Origin: Roseovarius pelagicus
GTDB taxonomy: Bacteria > Pseudomonadota > Alphaproteobacteria > Rhodobacterales > Rhodobacteraceae
Assembly (NCBI RefSeq): GCF_025639885.1
Contig: NZ_CP106738.1
Location: 1,302,001 to 1,366,000, forward strand
DNA: 64,000 nt
Reading direction: 5' to 3'
The translations under genes and the position numbers were made by a program. The notes beneath the pieces are model-generated. The model saw nothing but the letters and a program-made list of their open reading frames with translations, searched no databases and was not told where the DNA came from. Positions 27,326 through 36,814 of the stretch are shown here, piece by piece; positions within the stretch are counted from its first letter, which is position 1, and each line of letters opens with the position of its first letter.

Positions 27326-27739
27326 TTACATCGCCGGGTTGGTCATCGGGCGGGCCTCTATCACGACAAAGGCCTGCGCCCAAGGATGATCGTCGGTCAG
27401 GGTGACGTGAATGATTGCCTCGAACCCGGCGGGCGTCATCTCGGCCAGACGTGTCGCGGCCCAGCCAGTCACCTGCATCACGGGCTGGCCGGTGTCGAGG
27501 TTGCTGACGGCCATATCCTTCCACGCGATGCCCATGCGCAGGCCGGTGCCCAGCGCCTTGGAACATGCCTCTTTGGCGGCCCAGCGTTTTGCATAGGTGC
27601 CCGGCGTGTCTGCGCGGCGTTCCGCCTTGCGCTGCTCAACATCGGTAAAGACCCGATTGCGGAAACGGTCGCCAAAGCGGTCAAGCGTTGCGGCGATGCG
27701 ATCGATATTGGCCAGATCTGTGCCGATGCCAAGGATCAT
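27326..27739 (-). CDS. acpS: Holo-[acyl-carrier-protein] synthase
   Basis: 137 residues beginning [20 protein letters not shown] with the Mg-binding Asp, then [11 protein letters not shown] and [19 protein letters not shown], the second metal/CoA motif. It transfers 4'-phosphopantetheine to ACP. It lies in the usual pdxJ-acpS-lepB neighbourhood, but the gene immediately upstream is an unrelated coiled-coil protein overlapping it by 4 bases. Confidence 0.95.
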   Translation of the reverse strand: MILGIGTDLANIDRIAATLDRFGDRFRNRVFTDVEQRKAERRADTPGTYAKRWAAKEACSKALGTGLRMGIAWKDMAVSNLDTGQPVMQVTGWAATRLAEMTPAGFEAIIHVTLTDDHPWAQAFVVIEARPMTNPAM

Positions 27740-28602
27740 TTTGATCCTTCACCCAAGCCCACAAGCTCAAGGATGGAATTGCGCCCGTTTAACATCCATT
27801 CATATGTCGCCCCTGACGACCATTCGGGTAGGTCACTGTACATTGACCGCGCGCCATCCCAGACGTCGCGCGGACTTTCGCGAACGGCACGCCAGACCTC
27901 TTCCGCAGTCGGCGGCTTCATTCCGCACACGCCGTCATCATCAATCGCATTCTCTGGGTTGAACGCTACATCAAGCTCATAAAGATCTTTCATTAGTTCA
28001 CAAGAATCTTTCAATTCCCATGCTGTCGCCCCAACGATCACTGAGATGCCTACGAACGGCATCGCCTCCGCCACAGCGGAACCGGCATTTCGGGCCGACG
28101 CAATTGCCACTCGACGAGAAATCCTCTGCGCAGCATCAGAGACAGCCTTTTCAGCCCGTCGTTTCTGACCACGGTATACAACAACCTGCCCAACAATCTT
28201 TTTCTGCAGCTTAGCGTTCTGAGATTTGAGGGAAGCTAATTCTTGTCTTGAGTTTAGGATCGTATTGCGCTGCTGACTGTTCGCCAGTTCTAGTTTCAAC
28301 TTCTCATCAGACAAACTGGCTTTCGCGCTTTTCAGGGTTTCTATTTCCGCCGCCTTACTCTGCAACGCCACCGTCTGCCTGCCTTTCACACCAGCCATAG
28401 AGGTCGCAGTCGATACGATTTTTGATGCTATAGAAAAAGCAAAATCAAATGAAACAATTGAAAAGTTGATCAGTAACAAAGACAAGCAAATCAGCTGCAA
28501 TGCGCCCTTGGAAAGAGACTGGACCGCTCGAAACGGAAGGGCCAAAAGATATGAAATGCGCCGCCATTTATTGTCATTATCTTTGATTGTTTTGTTTCTC
28601 AT
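27736..28602 (-). CDS. Coiled-coil membrane protein of unknown function, AT-richer than its neighbours
   Basis: 288 residues, no family recognised. A basic N terminus precedes a hydrophobic segment (about 35-60, [20 protein letters not shown]). A long charged heptad-like region follows (about 75-155, with [20 protein letters not shown]), then a second hydrophobic patch (about 168-195, [20 protein letters not shown]). The acidic C terminus contains [20 protein letters not shown]. Base composition and codon use are visibly more AT-rich than flanking genes. It overlaps acpS and the next upstream gene by 4 bases each, so it is stitched into the operon despite looking foreign. No RNA- or DNA-binding motif is evident. 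Confidence 0.75.
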   Translation of the reverse strand: MRNKTIKDNDNKWRRISYLLALPFRAVQSLSKGALQLICLSLLLINFSIVSFDFAFSIASKIVSTATSMAGVKGRQTVALQSKAAEIETLKSAKASLSDEKLKLELANSQQRNTILNSRQELASLKSQNAKLQKKIVGQVVVYRGQKRRAEKAVSDAAQRISRRVAIASARNAGSAVAEAMPFVGISVIVGATAWELKDSCELMKDLYELDVAFNPENAIDDDGVCGMKPPTAEEVWRAVRESPRDVWDGARSMYSDLPEWSSGATYEWMLNGRNSILELVGLGEGSK

Positions 28603-29033
28603 TTCAAGCGTGCACCGATTACACCGGTCGCTTGGTTCAGGGTGAAGCGCAACCAGCGCGGCACGAAGTCGATGCCGTCATAGACCCGGACGTTGAGATC
28701 AAAGATCAGCCCGACAGCAGGATCATATCCGGCGTCGAGGCTGCTCCAGTCCACATCGGAAAAGCCGACATTTTCCGACGCCCCCAATGTCCGGCATTGC
28801 CGCCCACCCATTTCATCGCTCGGAGGGGACAGGATCAGGATGTGAAACGCGCCAGCGGCGGGTTCGATCACGTCCATCAACGCAAGGCGCACCTTGCCAT
28901 TGGCAAAGGTGGCGGTGTTATCCTCCCACGGCTCGACAATGGCATCCGCACGCGCGACCCAATCGCACGGTACCGCCTGTTGTGCAGCGGCAGGTGTGGC
29001 CAGCAGGCATAGCATCAGGGCTGTACGCAACAT
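28599..29033 (-). CDS. Secreted conserved hypothetical protein
   Basis: 144 residues with a signal peptide (MLRTALMLCLLATPAAAQ). The mature part has CDWVARADAIVEPWEDNTATFANGKVRLALMD, FHILILSPPSDEMGGRQCRTL and LDAGYDPAVGLIFDLNVRVYDG. Two Cys in the mature protein could form a disulfide. Similar proteins occur near pdxJ/acpS in Rhodobacteraceae; function unknown. It overlaps the downstream coiled-coil gene by 4 bases. Confidence 0.72.
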   Translation of the reverse strand: MLRTALMLCLLATPAAAQQAVPCDWVARADAIVEPWEDNTATFANGKVRLALMDVIEPAAGAFHILILSPPSDEMGGRQCRTLGASENVGFSDVDWSSLDAGYDPAVGLIFDLNVRVYDGIDFVPRWLRFTLNQATGVIGARLK

Positions 29034-29036
29034 CGG

Positions 29037-29660
29037 TCAGACCTCCAGTCTGGTGGTGAGGATTTTCAATCCGGCCGCACCAAAAAGGACGGCGAACGCA
29101 GCATCGAATCCGCGGCGCAGGCGCGTGTAGCCGCGCGCGATGCGTGGCGCGGAAAAGAGCAGGCCGTAGCCGAAGAATACGACCGCAGAGGTTGCGATCA
29201 GCATGGCAAAGAGCCACCACACCGCTGCCGGGGTCGCGCCGGGTGGCAGCGCGATGGCATAGATCGCGCCCCATGACAGGATTGCCTTGGGGTTGGTGAC
29301 GTGAATGAGCGCGCCCTTAAGCCAGAGACGACGCAAGCCGGAGGCCGCACGCATCCGAGCCGCAGCGGGTGGGTGCAGGGCGCGTTTGAACGCCTTGAAC
29401 GCCAACCACATCAGATAGGCCGCACCAGCGTATCGGATCACCTCGAATACCCACGCATTGGCGAGCATGACAGCACTCATTCCCGCACCTGCCGCGATCC
29501 CCCAGAAGGCCGATCCGCAGAAAATTCCGGCGGCGATGCTCAGACCTGCAACACGCCCCTCATCCATAGCCGTGCCCGAGATCGCCAATGTTGCAGGCCC
29601 CGGGCTGCCCCCCGCAACGGCCCATGCGATCAATAACAAGACCGTCTCATAGCCGCTCAT
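29037..29660 (-). CDS. LysE family translocator
   Basis: 207 residues, about six transmembrane helices. The N-terminal family motif is GGSPGPATLAISGTAMDEGR, followed by GIFCGSAFWGIAAGAG, YLMWLAFKAFKRAL and GALIHVTNPKAILSWGAIYA (LNPK-type motif). LysE/RhtB proteins export amino acids. The start overlaps the upstream ABZJ_00895 gene stop by 4 bases. Substrate unknown. A second LysE-type gene lies at 38.3 kb. Confidence 0.88.
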   Translation of the reverse strand: MSGYETVLLLIAWAVAGGSPGPATLAISGTAMDEGRVAGLSIAAGIFCGSAFWGIAAGAGMSAVMLANAWVFEVIRYAGAAYLMWLAFKAFKRALHPPAAARMRAASGLRRLWLKGALIHVTNPKAILSWGAIYAIALPPGATPAAVWWLFAMLIATSAVVFFGYGLLFSAPRIARGYTRLRRGFDAAFAVLFGAAGLKILTTRLEV

Positions 29661-30088
29661 TTGTTATCCTTTTGCGCCTGCCGGCCCAGTTCGGTCGATG
29701 TGCCGATACCATAGAAAAACCGGTTCGAGATCAGGTAGGCTCCGGTATAGATGCCCAGCAGGATCAAAAACTGCTGCGAGCCAAAGCTGGCGATCGTCAG
29801 CTTGCCGAATTCCGGCAGCAACCCGCCCGCCAGATAGGCCAGCGCAAGGTTAAGCGCCGTCGCCAACGCGGTGGCAATCCAGACGAATCCCCACAACTCG
29901 GCGCGCGGGACCCTCTGCCGATGGGTGCGCGCATAACGGTGCCCCTCGATCAATGCCGCGACCATCGCAGGAACGATCAGTTGCGTGGAGGCCCCCAGTT
30001 CTGACACCCGCCCTTCAAGCAAACGCACCACCACCCCCGCCCCAAGGGCCACGGCCAGAAAAACGAGAGAGTAGCGCAGATAGATCAT
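29657..30088 (-). CDS. ABZJ_00895 family membrane protein
   Basis: 143 residues with four hydrophobic helices (about 5-22, 36-52, 68-90 and 105-125). Distinctive parts are STQLIVPAMVAALIEGHRYARTHRQRVPRAELW and FVWIATALATALNLAL, which match the ABZJ_00895 family. No biochemical role is known. It is coupled by 4-base overlaps to pdxJ upstream and the LysE gene downstream. Confidence 0.72.
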   Translation of the reverse strand: MIYLRYSLVFLAVALGAGVVVRLLEGRVSELGASTQLIVPAMVAALIEGHRYARTHRQRVPRAELWGFVWIATALATALNLALAYLAGGLLPEFGKLTIASFGSQQFLILLGIYTGAYLISNRFFYGIGTSTELGRQAQKDNK

Positions 30089-30855
30089 GCCGTGGATTTC
30101 AACGCATCACCGCGCGCCGCGTCCATCAGCCCGCGCATTTCAGCGATAGCCGGTTGCAAGCCGCGAAAGATGGCCTCGCCGATCAGGAAATGCCCGATAT
30201 TGAGCTCGCGCACTTCGGGGAAGGCCGCGACTGGACCGACAGTATCATATGTCAGGCCGTGCCCGGCATGCACCTCAAGCCCGAGCGAATGGGCATAGGC
30301 CGACATTTCGCGCAAGCTTTGCAATTCAGCATCTCGGGCCATGTAGCGTTCTTCGGCATGGGCATCGCAATAGGCGCCGGTATGCAATTCGATCACCTCG
30401 GCCCCGATCCGGGCGGCAGCCTCGATCTGGGCCGGTTCGGCGGCGATAAAGATCGACACGCGGCAACCTGCCTCGCGCAGCGGCGCGATGTAATGCGCCA
30501 GTCGGTTTTCCTCGCGGGCCACTTCCAGCCCACCCTCTGTGGTGCGCTCTTCGCGTTTTTCCGGCACGATGCAAACCGCGTGGGGTTTGTGCCGCAGGGC
30601 GATCTGCATCATCTCATCAGTCGCAGCCATCTCAAAATTGAGTGGCACCGTCAGACTATCCATCAGTGCGTCAATATCGCGATCAGAAATGTGGCGGCGA
30701 TCCTCGCGCAGGTGGGCGGTGATGCCATCAGCGCCGGCCTCCTCGGCCAGTTTGGCGGCGCGAAGTGGGTCAGGCGTGTCACCGCCACGGGCGTTGCGAA
30801 CAGTCGCAACGTGGTCAATGTTGATGCCGAGGCGGAGGCGGTCGCTGAATGACAT
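30085..30855 (-). CDS. pdxJ: Pyridoxine 5'-phosphate synthase
   Basis: 256 residues. RLGINIDHVATVRNARGGDTPDPL is the N-terminal signature; then ITAHLREDRRHI (active-site His and Arg), LNFEMAATDEMM, VEHTGA-like IELHTGAYCDAH and LEVHAGHGLTYDTVGPVA, which bind substrate phosphate. It joins deoxyxylulose phosphate with aminoacetone phosphate to form PNP. It follows the DUF2062 gene by 87 bases and leads the tight chain ending at acpS. Confidence 0.97.
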   Translation of the reverse strand: MSFSDRLRLGINIDHVATVRNARGGDTPDPLRAAKLAEEAGADGITAHLREDRRHISDRDIDALMDSLTVPLNFEMAATDEMMQIALRHKPHAVCIVPEKREERTTEGGLEVAREENRLAHYIAPLREAGCRVSIFIAAEPAQIEAAARIGAEVIELHTGAYCDAHAEERYMARDAELQSLREMSAYAHSLGLEVHAGHGLTYDTVGPVAAFPEVRELNIGHFLIGEAIFRGLQPAIAEMRGLMDAARGDALKSTA

Positions 30856-30942
30856 GGTAGGTTCCTTCGGGCAGAATGACGAGTCGGTGACAGACTAAGC
30901 CCATTGCCCGGCATGCGGAAAGGCGAAAGTCCGCCGCACCAC

Positions 30943-31620
30943 CTATCCCTCTGGTTCCTGATCCACGTCAGAGCGATCCGCATCTTTGAGTGCGGCCTTC
31001 CTCTTGAGCTCGTCCCACTTCTTCTTCAGTCGTTTTTTGCGGCGATTCTGGTAGACGATCAACAAAGGCAGGCTGAAGTAATAACAAGCAATCCCCGCGA
31101 TCAGCCCCGGAATGATCCCACCGATCATGTAGGGAAAGAACACGTCGTCATAGAAAACATGCAGCTTGCTCCAATGCGCCACGTCATCGTTGAAGAGCGC
31201 AAAGAGGTTTTGTTTGAAATCGTTGCCCGCATCGATGAATTTTCCGCCCAGAGATCGGTGCGATTCCTCTGGCAACGTCCCGCCCTTGCCAAGCATGAAG
31301 TGCCCGGTCTGAAGCGAGATGGTGGCAATGGCCAGAAAGGTCAGCGGGTTGCCAAAGAACGTCGCCAATAGTGACGCCAGAATATTACCGCGCATCACCC
31401 AAGCAACGAATGCCGCAGCAAAGAAGTGAAACCCGAAGAACGGTGTGAACGAGACAAAAACACCGGCAAAGATTCCGCGCGCTATACGGTGAGGAGGATC
31501 CGGCAGACGGCGCAAGCGGTGCTTAACGTAAAGTGCAGCGCGGCCCCAGCCGCCTTTTGGCCAAAAGAAACCGCCGACGGCTTTCCAAACAGGTCGCTTG
31601 TCTCGACGTTTGAAAACCAC
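30943..31620 (-). CDS. DUF2062 domain membrane protein
   Basis: 225 residues. The DUF2062 core is PHRIARGIFAGVFVSFTPFFGFHFF, then AWVMRGNILASLLATFFGNPLTF; GNPLT is the family hallmark. Three or four hydrophobic segments are present, with a long loop (about 125-165) and a very basic C terminus. Function unknown. It follows rsh by 12 bases on the minus strand. Confidence 0.82.
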   Translation of the reverse strand: MVFKRRDKRPVWKAVGGFFWPKGGWGRAALYVKHRLRRLPDPPHRIARGIFAGVFVSFTPFFGFHFFAAAFVAWVMRGNILASLLATFFGNPLTFLAIATISLQTGHFMLGKGGTLPEESHRSLGGKFIDAGNDFKQNLFALFNDDVAHWSKLHVFYDDVFFPYMIGGIIPGLIAGIACYYFSLPLLIVYQNRRKKRLKKKWDELKRKAALKDADRSDVDQEPEG

Positions 31621-31632
31621 TTGGGTCGGCTC

Positions 31633-33774
31633 CTAGCGTTCGGTTCGTGTTGCGGCTGCACCTTGCGCCAAATCTCGGTGACGTACCACCTCGGCGACAT
31701 CGCTTTCGGCTTCCAGTGTTGAAATGACACTGTGTAGCTGTTCGGCATCGCGCAGTTCCACCTCGACCAGCAGCCGATAGAAGTCCGGTTTTCGGTCAAG
31801 GAACGTCAGGTTGGAGATATTGGCGTTGCGTTCGCCGATCAAGGTGCAAATCCGTCCCATGACGCCGGCATCGTTGCCGATGGTCACATCAAGCGACACA
31901 TTATAGGCTGCCTCGTGGGTGCCCGCATGCCATTGCAGATCAACCCAACGGTTCGGCTGATCCTCAAACGCGGCCAGACCCGCGCAATCGATGGCATGCA
32001 ACACCACGCCGCGGCCACGATAGGTGATCCCCACGATCCGCTCGCCGGGGAGTGGCTGACAGCAATGGGCGCGATCGAAATGCTGATCGGCCTCCAGTCC
32101 GATCACCGCACGGTCGCGGCTGACCTCGTCGCCCTCGGCCGGGATCAGATCGGGATAAACCGCGTTCAGCACTTCGCGACCGGTCAGTTCGGCGCTGCCC
32201 ATCCGAGCAAGCAGTTCATTGGCGCCGCCGATGCGCAGGGTGCGCGCGGCTGCCTCAAGCGCCTTGTCGGTGGCGCGTTTGCCCACATGCTCGAAAGCGG
32301 AACGTGCCAGTTCGCGCCCCAGTTTGATGAACCGCCCACGGTCCAATTCGCGCAGCGCACGGCGAATGGCCGATTTTGCCTTGCCCGTGGTGGCAATGTC
32401 CAGCCACGTCGCCTGTGGGGTCTGGCCGTCCGCGATGATTACCTCGACCGACTGGCCGTTCTTGACCCGCGTCCAGAGTGGCACCCGCATTCCGTCAATC
32501 TTGGCCCCAACGCAGGCATTGCCGATGCGGGTGTGGATCGCGTAGGCGAAATCAATCGGTGTCGCGCCGCGCGGCAGTTTGACCACATCGCCCTTGGGGG
32601 TGAAGCAGAACACTTGGTCGGCGTACATCTCAAGCTTGACCGCCTCGAGAAAATCCTCGTGATCCTCTTCGGCGTCGAATTGTTCGGTCAACGAATTGAT
32701 CCATTTCGCCGGATCAACCGCGAACGGGTTTTCGGTGCGTACACCGTCACGGTATGACCAGTGTGCGGCAACGCCGGTTTCGGCAACATCATGCATCTGG
32801 CGGGTTCTGATCTGAACTTCGACGCGTTTGCCGTCACGGCCCGACACCGTGGTGTGGATCGAGCGGTAGCCGTTCGATTTGGGCTGACTGATGTAATCCT
32901 TGAACCGGCCCGGCACCGCGCGCCAGCGCTGATGGATCGCGCCAAGGACAGCATAGCAGTCCGCCTCGGTTTCGGTCACGATGCGAAAACCGTAAATGTC
33001 GGACAGACGGGAAAACCCCATCTCCTTTTCCTGCATCTTGCGCCAGATCGAGTAAGGTTTCTTGGCGCGGCCCAGAACCTCGGCAGTGATGCCGACCTTG
33101 CGCAGTTCCTTGCGCATATCGCCGGTAATCCGGTCAATCACGTCGCCCGATTCGCGTTGCAGCGTGATGAACCGACGCATGATAGAGGCGCGCGCATCAG
33201 GGTTGATCACGCGAAAGGCCAGATCCTCCAGCTCTTCGCGCATCCATTGCATGCCCATCCGGCCCGCGAGGGGGGCAAAGATGTCCATCGTCTCACGCGC
33301 CTTTTGCACCTGCTTGTCCGGGCGCATCGCCTTGATTGTGCGCATGTTGTGCAGCCGGTCGGCGAGTTTGACCAAAATCACGCGCAAATCCCGCGACATC
33401 GCCATAAACAGCTTGCGGAAATTCTCGGCCTGTTTGGTTTCGGAACTGGACAGTTGGAGATTGGTCAGTTTGGTCACGCCATCGACCAGATCGGCAACCT
33501 CGCGACCGAATTTTTCCGTGACGCTGGCATAAGAGGCGCGGGTGTCTTCGATCGTATCATGCAGCAGAGCTGTGACAATCGTCGCATCGTCCAGCCGCTG
33601 CTCGGCCAACACGGCGGCAACAGCGACGGGGTGCGAAAAATAAGGCTCGCCTGAATGGCGCACCTGACCTTCGTGCATGTCGCGACCATAGGCATAGGCC
33701 GCGCGCAGCATGTCTTCGTCGGTCTTGGGATTATAGGTGCGGACCAGATCAATCAGATCATCAACGGCGATCAT
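31633..33774 (-). CDS. rsh: Bifunctional (p)ppGpp synthetase/hydrolase
   Basis: 713 residues with the full RelA/SpoT order. An HD hydrolase domain (about 25-180) has YFSHPVAVAAVLAEQR and the intact LLHDTIEDT (HD at 72-73), so hydrolase activity is expected. The synthetase domain (about 235-345) has YGFRIVTETEADCYAVLG and KDYISQPKSNGYRSIHT. A TGS domain begins at KGDVVKLPRGATPIDFAYAIHT, and a C-terminal ACT domain has NISNLTFLDRKPDFYRLLVEVEL. It controls the stringent response alarmone. It is flanked by rpoZ, whose omega subunit takes part in the response in some bacteria. Confidence 0.97.
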   Translation of the reverse strand: MIAVDDLIDLVRTYNPKTDEDMLRAAYAYGRDMHEGQVRHSGEPYFSHPVAVAAVLAEQRLDDATIVTALLHDTIEDTRASYASVTEKFGREVADLVDGVTKLTNLQLSSSETKQAENFRKLFMAMSRDLRVILVKLADRLHNMRTIKAMRPDKQVQKARETMDIFAPLAGRMGMQWMREELEDLAFRVINPDARASIMRRFITLQRESGDVIDRITGDMRKELRKVGITAEVLGRAKKPYSIWRKMQEKEMGFSRLSDIYGFRIVTETEADCYAVLGAIHQRWRAVPGRFKDYISQPKSNGYRSIHTTVSGRDGKRVEVQIRTRQMHDVAETGVAAHWSYRDGVRTENPFAVDPAKWINSLTEQFDAEEDHEDFLEAVKLEMYADQVFCFTPKGDVVKLPRGATPIDFAYAIHTRIGNACVGAKIDGMRVPLWTRVKNGQSVEVIIADGQTPQATWLDIATTGKAKSAIRRALRELDRGRFIKLGRELARSAFEHVGKRATDKALEAAARTLRIGGANELLARMGSAELTGREVLNAVYPDLIPAEGDEVSRDRAVIGLEADQHFDRAHCCQPLPGERIVGITYRGRGVVLHAIDCAGLAAFEDQPNRWVDLQWHAGTHEAAYNVSLDVTIGNDAGVMGRICTLIGERNANISNLTFLDRKPDFYRLLVEVELRDAEQLHSVISTLEAESDVAEVVRHRDLAQGAAATRTER

Positions 33775-33806
33775 GCAGTCCGCGCCTCCGGTCGCAGGGT
33801 TTGGGC

Positions 33807-34163
33807 TCAGCCCTGCCCCTGCGCCTCCATCAGAGCACGCAGCAGTTTCTCTTCGGACATATCATCGTCCTGAGGTTTATCCGCTTCGCCGCCCCCCATG
33901 AGCAGCGCCATGCTGTCTTCTTCGGGTTCGTCGACTTCGATTTCCGTCTGGTTCGACTCGATCAGGCGTTCACGCAATGCGTCCGCGCCTTGGGTCTCTT
34001 CCGCGATCTCGCGCAGGGCCACGACCGGGTTCTTGTCATTGTCACGGTCCACCGTCAGCGGCGCACCTGCAGAAATCTCGCGCGCGCGGTGCGCGGCAAG
34101 CATCACAAGGTCGAAACGGTTCGGGACTTTGTCAACGCAGTCTTCGGTTGTTACGCGGGCCAT
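33807..34163 (-). CDS. rpoZ: RNA polymerase omega subunit
   Basis: 118 residues starting [34 protein letters not shown], the conserved omega fold, with [12 protein letters not shown]. The acidic C-terminal extension [20 protein letters not shown] is typical of the alphaproteobacterial form. It aids assembly of RNA polymerase. It is 32 bases upstream of rsh and 38 bases downstream of folK. Confidence 0.96.
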   Translation of the reverse strand: MARVTTEDCVDKVPNRFDLVMLAAHRAREISAGAPLTVDRDNDKNPVVALREIAEETQGADALRERLIESNQTEIEVDEPEEDSMALLMGGGEADKPQDDDMSEEKLLRALMEAQGQG

Positions 34164-34201
34164 GAGACCTCCGGTCTAGTCATCCATCAGAAAGCCCGTA
34201 T

Positions 34202-34813
34202 TTACGCGCTCGAATCAGGATTTACAAGCGTCGGATCTCGGCCCGACCCAAGCGCGACAACCTCGCTGCGCGCCTGCGCCGGAAGGGCGTTCAGCATCTC
34301 GCTTACGGTGCGGCGCAGGACGGGATGGCACCAGTCGGGCGCAATATCCGCCAATGGCACCAACACAAATGCGCGATCCTGCAAACGCGGGTGCGGCACG
34401 ATCAGCTGATCCGGCGTGGCGCATATCTGATCCTCGGGTGGCAGATCGTGCCAATGGGCGAAAATCAGCGCATCGGGCAGCACCAAATCGCCGACTGCAA
34501 TCAGGTCCAGATCCAGCGTGCGGCGGCCCCATCGCTGTACCCGTTCGCGGCCGAACTCCGCCTCGACCCGGTGCAACACTGCCAACAGCTCTGACGGGGT
34601 GCCATCATAGTCTATTCGCGCGGCCGCATTGACGTAGTCAGGGCCTGCGCCCTGCGGAAAACAGGGTGTTTGATAAAATTCGCTGACACAGACCACACTG
34701 CAGCCCCATTTGCCGAATATCGCCAAGGCGTCCCGAAGTGTCTGCTCGGGAGGGCCTGCCGATGACGGCAAATTTCCACCCAGTGCGATCAAGAATCCAC
34801 TGCCTAACCCCAC
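34202..34813 (-). CDS. folK: 2-amino-4-hydroxy-6-hydroxymethyldihydropteridine diphosphokinase
   Basis: 203 residues. It opens GSGFLIALGGNLPSS and has SEFYQTPCFPQGAGPDYVNAAARI, VEAEFGRERVQRWGRRTLDLDLIAVGD (the HPPK signature with metal-binding Asp pair) and IVPHPRLQDRAFVLVPL. It pyrophosphorylates the pterin in folate synthesis. The start is a GTG at 34813: AAGGAGG lies 5 bases upstream, whereas the longer open frame has no ribosome-binding site. It is divergent from the NYN-domain gene. Confidence 0.94.
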   Translation of the reverse strand: MGLGSGFLIALGGNLPSSAGPPEQTLRDALAIFGKWGCSVVCVSEFYQTPCFPQGAGPDYVNAAARIDYDGTPSELLAVLHRVEAEFGRERVQRWGRRTLDLDLIAVGDLVLPDALIFAHWHDLPPEDQICATPDQLIVPHPRLQDRAFVLVPLADIAPDWCHPVLRRTVSEMLNALPAQARSEVVALGSGRDPTLVNPDSSA

Positions 34814-34954
34814 GTCAGCCTCCTTCGGGTCGACCTCTGGGTCTCTTGTCGCCAAGCACGATAGTGCTTAAATTCACACATCATCCCGCCCCTGTCCCCA
34901 ACCACTCACCCACTCACGCAGATCGGGCGGATATTCATTCGAAAGGAATTTCAG

Positions 34955-35509
34955 ATGTTTTACAAGGACGAACGGCTGGCGCTGTTCATCGATGGATCGA
35001 ATCTGTATGCAGCCGGAAAGTCGCTTGGTTTCGACATCGATTACAAGCTGCTCAGAACCGAGTTCATGCGGCGCGGCAAGCTGCTCCGCGCGTTTTATTA
35101 CACGGCATTGCTGGAAAACGACGAATATTCGCCGATTCGGCCTCTGGTCGACTGGCTGCACTACAACGGCTTTTCCATGGTGACCAAACCAGCCAAGGAA
35201 TACACCGACAGTCAGGGCCGCCGTAAGGTCAAGGGCAACATGGATATCGAGCTGGCCGTTGATGCGATGGAGCTGGCTCCGCGCGTCGATCACATTGTTT
35301 TGTTCTCCGGTGACGGCGATTTCCGCCCGTTGGTCGAGAGTCTGCAACGTCAGGGCGTGCGCGTTTCAGTCGTGTCGACCATTCGCAGCCAGCCGCCGAT
35401 GATCTCGGACGAGCTGCGCCGCCAAGCCGATAACTTTATCGAGCTGGACGACCTCAAGGACGTCATCGGCCGCCCGCAGCGCGAGGCATCCCCTGACCGC
35501 GACGACTAA
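34955..35509 (+). CDS. NYN domain protein (LabA/DUF88-like)
   Basis: 184 residues. The PIN-like NYN acidic residues are visible in LALFIDGSNLYAAG, KVKGNMDIELAVDAME and VLFSGDGDFRPLVESLQRQG, with PLVDWLHYNGFSMVTKP between. NYN proteins are predicted RNases; LabA relatives also affect gene expression in cyanobacteria. GAAAGGAATTTC upstream fits a ribosome-binding site. It is a single gene with an inverted repeat behind it. Confidence 0.9.
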   Translation: MFYKDERLALFIDGSNLYAAGKSLGFDIDYKLLRTEFMRRGKLLRAFYYTALLENDEYSPIRPLVDWLHYNGFSMVTKPAKEYTDSQGRRKVKGNMDIELAVDAMELAPRVDHIVLFSGDGDFRPLVESLQRQGVRVSVVSTIRSQPPMISDELRRQADNFIELDDLKDVIGRPQREASPDRDD

Positions 35510-35522
35510 GACCGGACACATA

Positions 35523-35549
35523 TGACCCACCACAACCAGTGGTGGGTCA
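35523..35549. terminator. Perfect 11-bp hairpin between convergent genes
   Basis: TGACCCACCAC at 35523-35533 pairs exactly with GTGGTGGGTCA at 35539-35549 around a 5-base loop. It sits between the NYN gene (+) and the FAD oxidoreductase (-). There is no clear T-run on either strand, so bidirectional terminator function is likely but not certain. Confidence 0.65.
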
Positions 35550-35557
35550 AGCCATGG

Positions 35558-36686
35558 TCAGGGTCGTCCCAGAACCGTGCCGATAACACCCTGCGCCACA
35601 CTCAGGCCATGGGTCATGCCCTGCCCGTTGGTCATCGTTACCACCGTCACGCCGGACTGCGGATGCAGCACCAGTGCATCGCGCCCCGGCAGATGGGCAT
35701 AGCACCCGATCCAACGATCCACAGCACCCGGCGTCGGCAACGTGACCAGCGCGGCCAGTTCGGTCAGCAGAAGGTCGTCGACCTCTTCCGATCTGGGCTG
35801 CACAGGATCATCGCCGTAATGGTGCGAGATCGCCGATGGTCAGGCTGCCGTCATCCTCCTGACAGGCGATCATGTGAATGCCATTCGCCAGATATGCCTC
35901 CTGCGCCGCCTGCTGGTGCGCTTTGAGTGCGGGCAATCCCGGGCAGTCAGCAAAAACACTGTAGCGCGTCATGCTGAGGCCGCCGAGCAGGAATGGCGCC
36001 AGTTGCCATGCCCCCGGCTGCGGCGCGGTGCGTAGCATCTGGAGCCGGCAGCGCGTTACACCGCTGGCCGCAAAGGCCTCTGGCAGAAGCGTGGCGAAAT
36101 CGTCGCCCGCGCACAGAATGATATGGCCGGCGTCGATCTCAAAGGTATCAGTCTGCACCGTCTGGCCCGATATCGCACGCACCTCTGTGCCAAAATGGAA
36201 GACAACACCATGTTCACGCTGCAACCAAGCGGCCATTTTCGCCATCGCCTGCCGCTGATCCACTTTCCAGGCGTCGGGGCTCCAGATGCCGCCCAACAGG
36301 CCATCCGCCAGTGGAACGCCCGCCCGGCGTTCCAGATCGGCTTGGGTGATGCGCTCGAACGCGTGCCCCTGCGATCCGGCACATTCCTCCAATACTTGCA
36401 TTTCCTCGGGAACACGCGCCGCAAAGAGACACCCGGCGCGACGCATTGAAATCCCGGCCCCGGCTGCGATTTTTTGCCAATCTGCGAGGGCCCGTTGAGC
36501 GCTCTGTAGTTCCGCCCCCGGTTTTTGTGCGACGATAGCCAGCATGCCGAAATTGCGCACCGATGCGCCGTTCGCTGTGTCGGAGCGCTCCAATACGGCA
36601 ACGGTTAACCCAGCCTGCGCCGCGTGGTAGGCATGGGCGAGGCCCATCACGCCAGCCCCGATGATAACCAGATCGTATTGCTGCAT
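35558..36686 (-). pseudogene. FAD-dependent oxidoreductase (DAO family, TIGR03364-like), one-base frameshift
   Basis: The N-terminal part from 36686 (MQQYDLVIIGAGVMGLAHAY) has the FAD-binding GxGxxG, ASVRNFGMLA and KVDQRQAMAKMAAWL, and reads to DDGSLTIGD. One base later it goes to LAPLRR and stops at 35808. In the next frame it would read SHHYGDDPVQPRSEEVDDLLL and continue to GMTHGLSVAQGVIG at 35558. Removing one base near 35825-35828 gives a continuous 375-residue protein of normal length. The family resembles glycine/D-amino-acid oxidases, some linked to aminophosphonate use. It is either a true pseudogene or a sequencing error. Confidence 0.86.
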
Positions 36687-36814
36687 TTTATCCCCCCACC
36701 GTGCCGATGGCACCCTGATCCGACGTGCTTCACCGTGTCAAGCGGCGCAATGTGGGCAAGTGGTGAAATCGGTGTAGAGTGAGCCCGACAGTCCTGATCA
36801 GCGGAGCCAACCAC

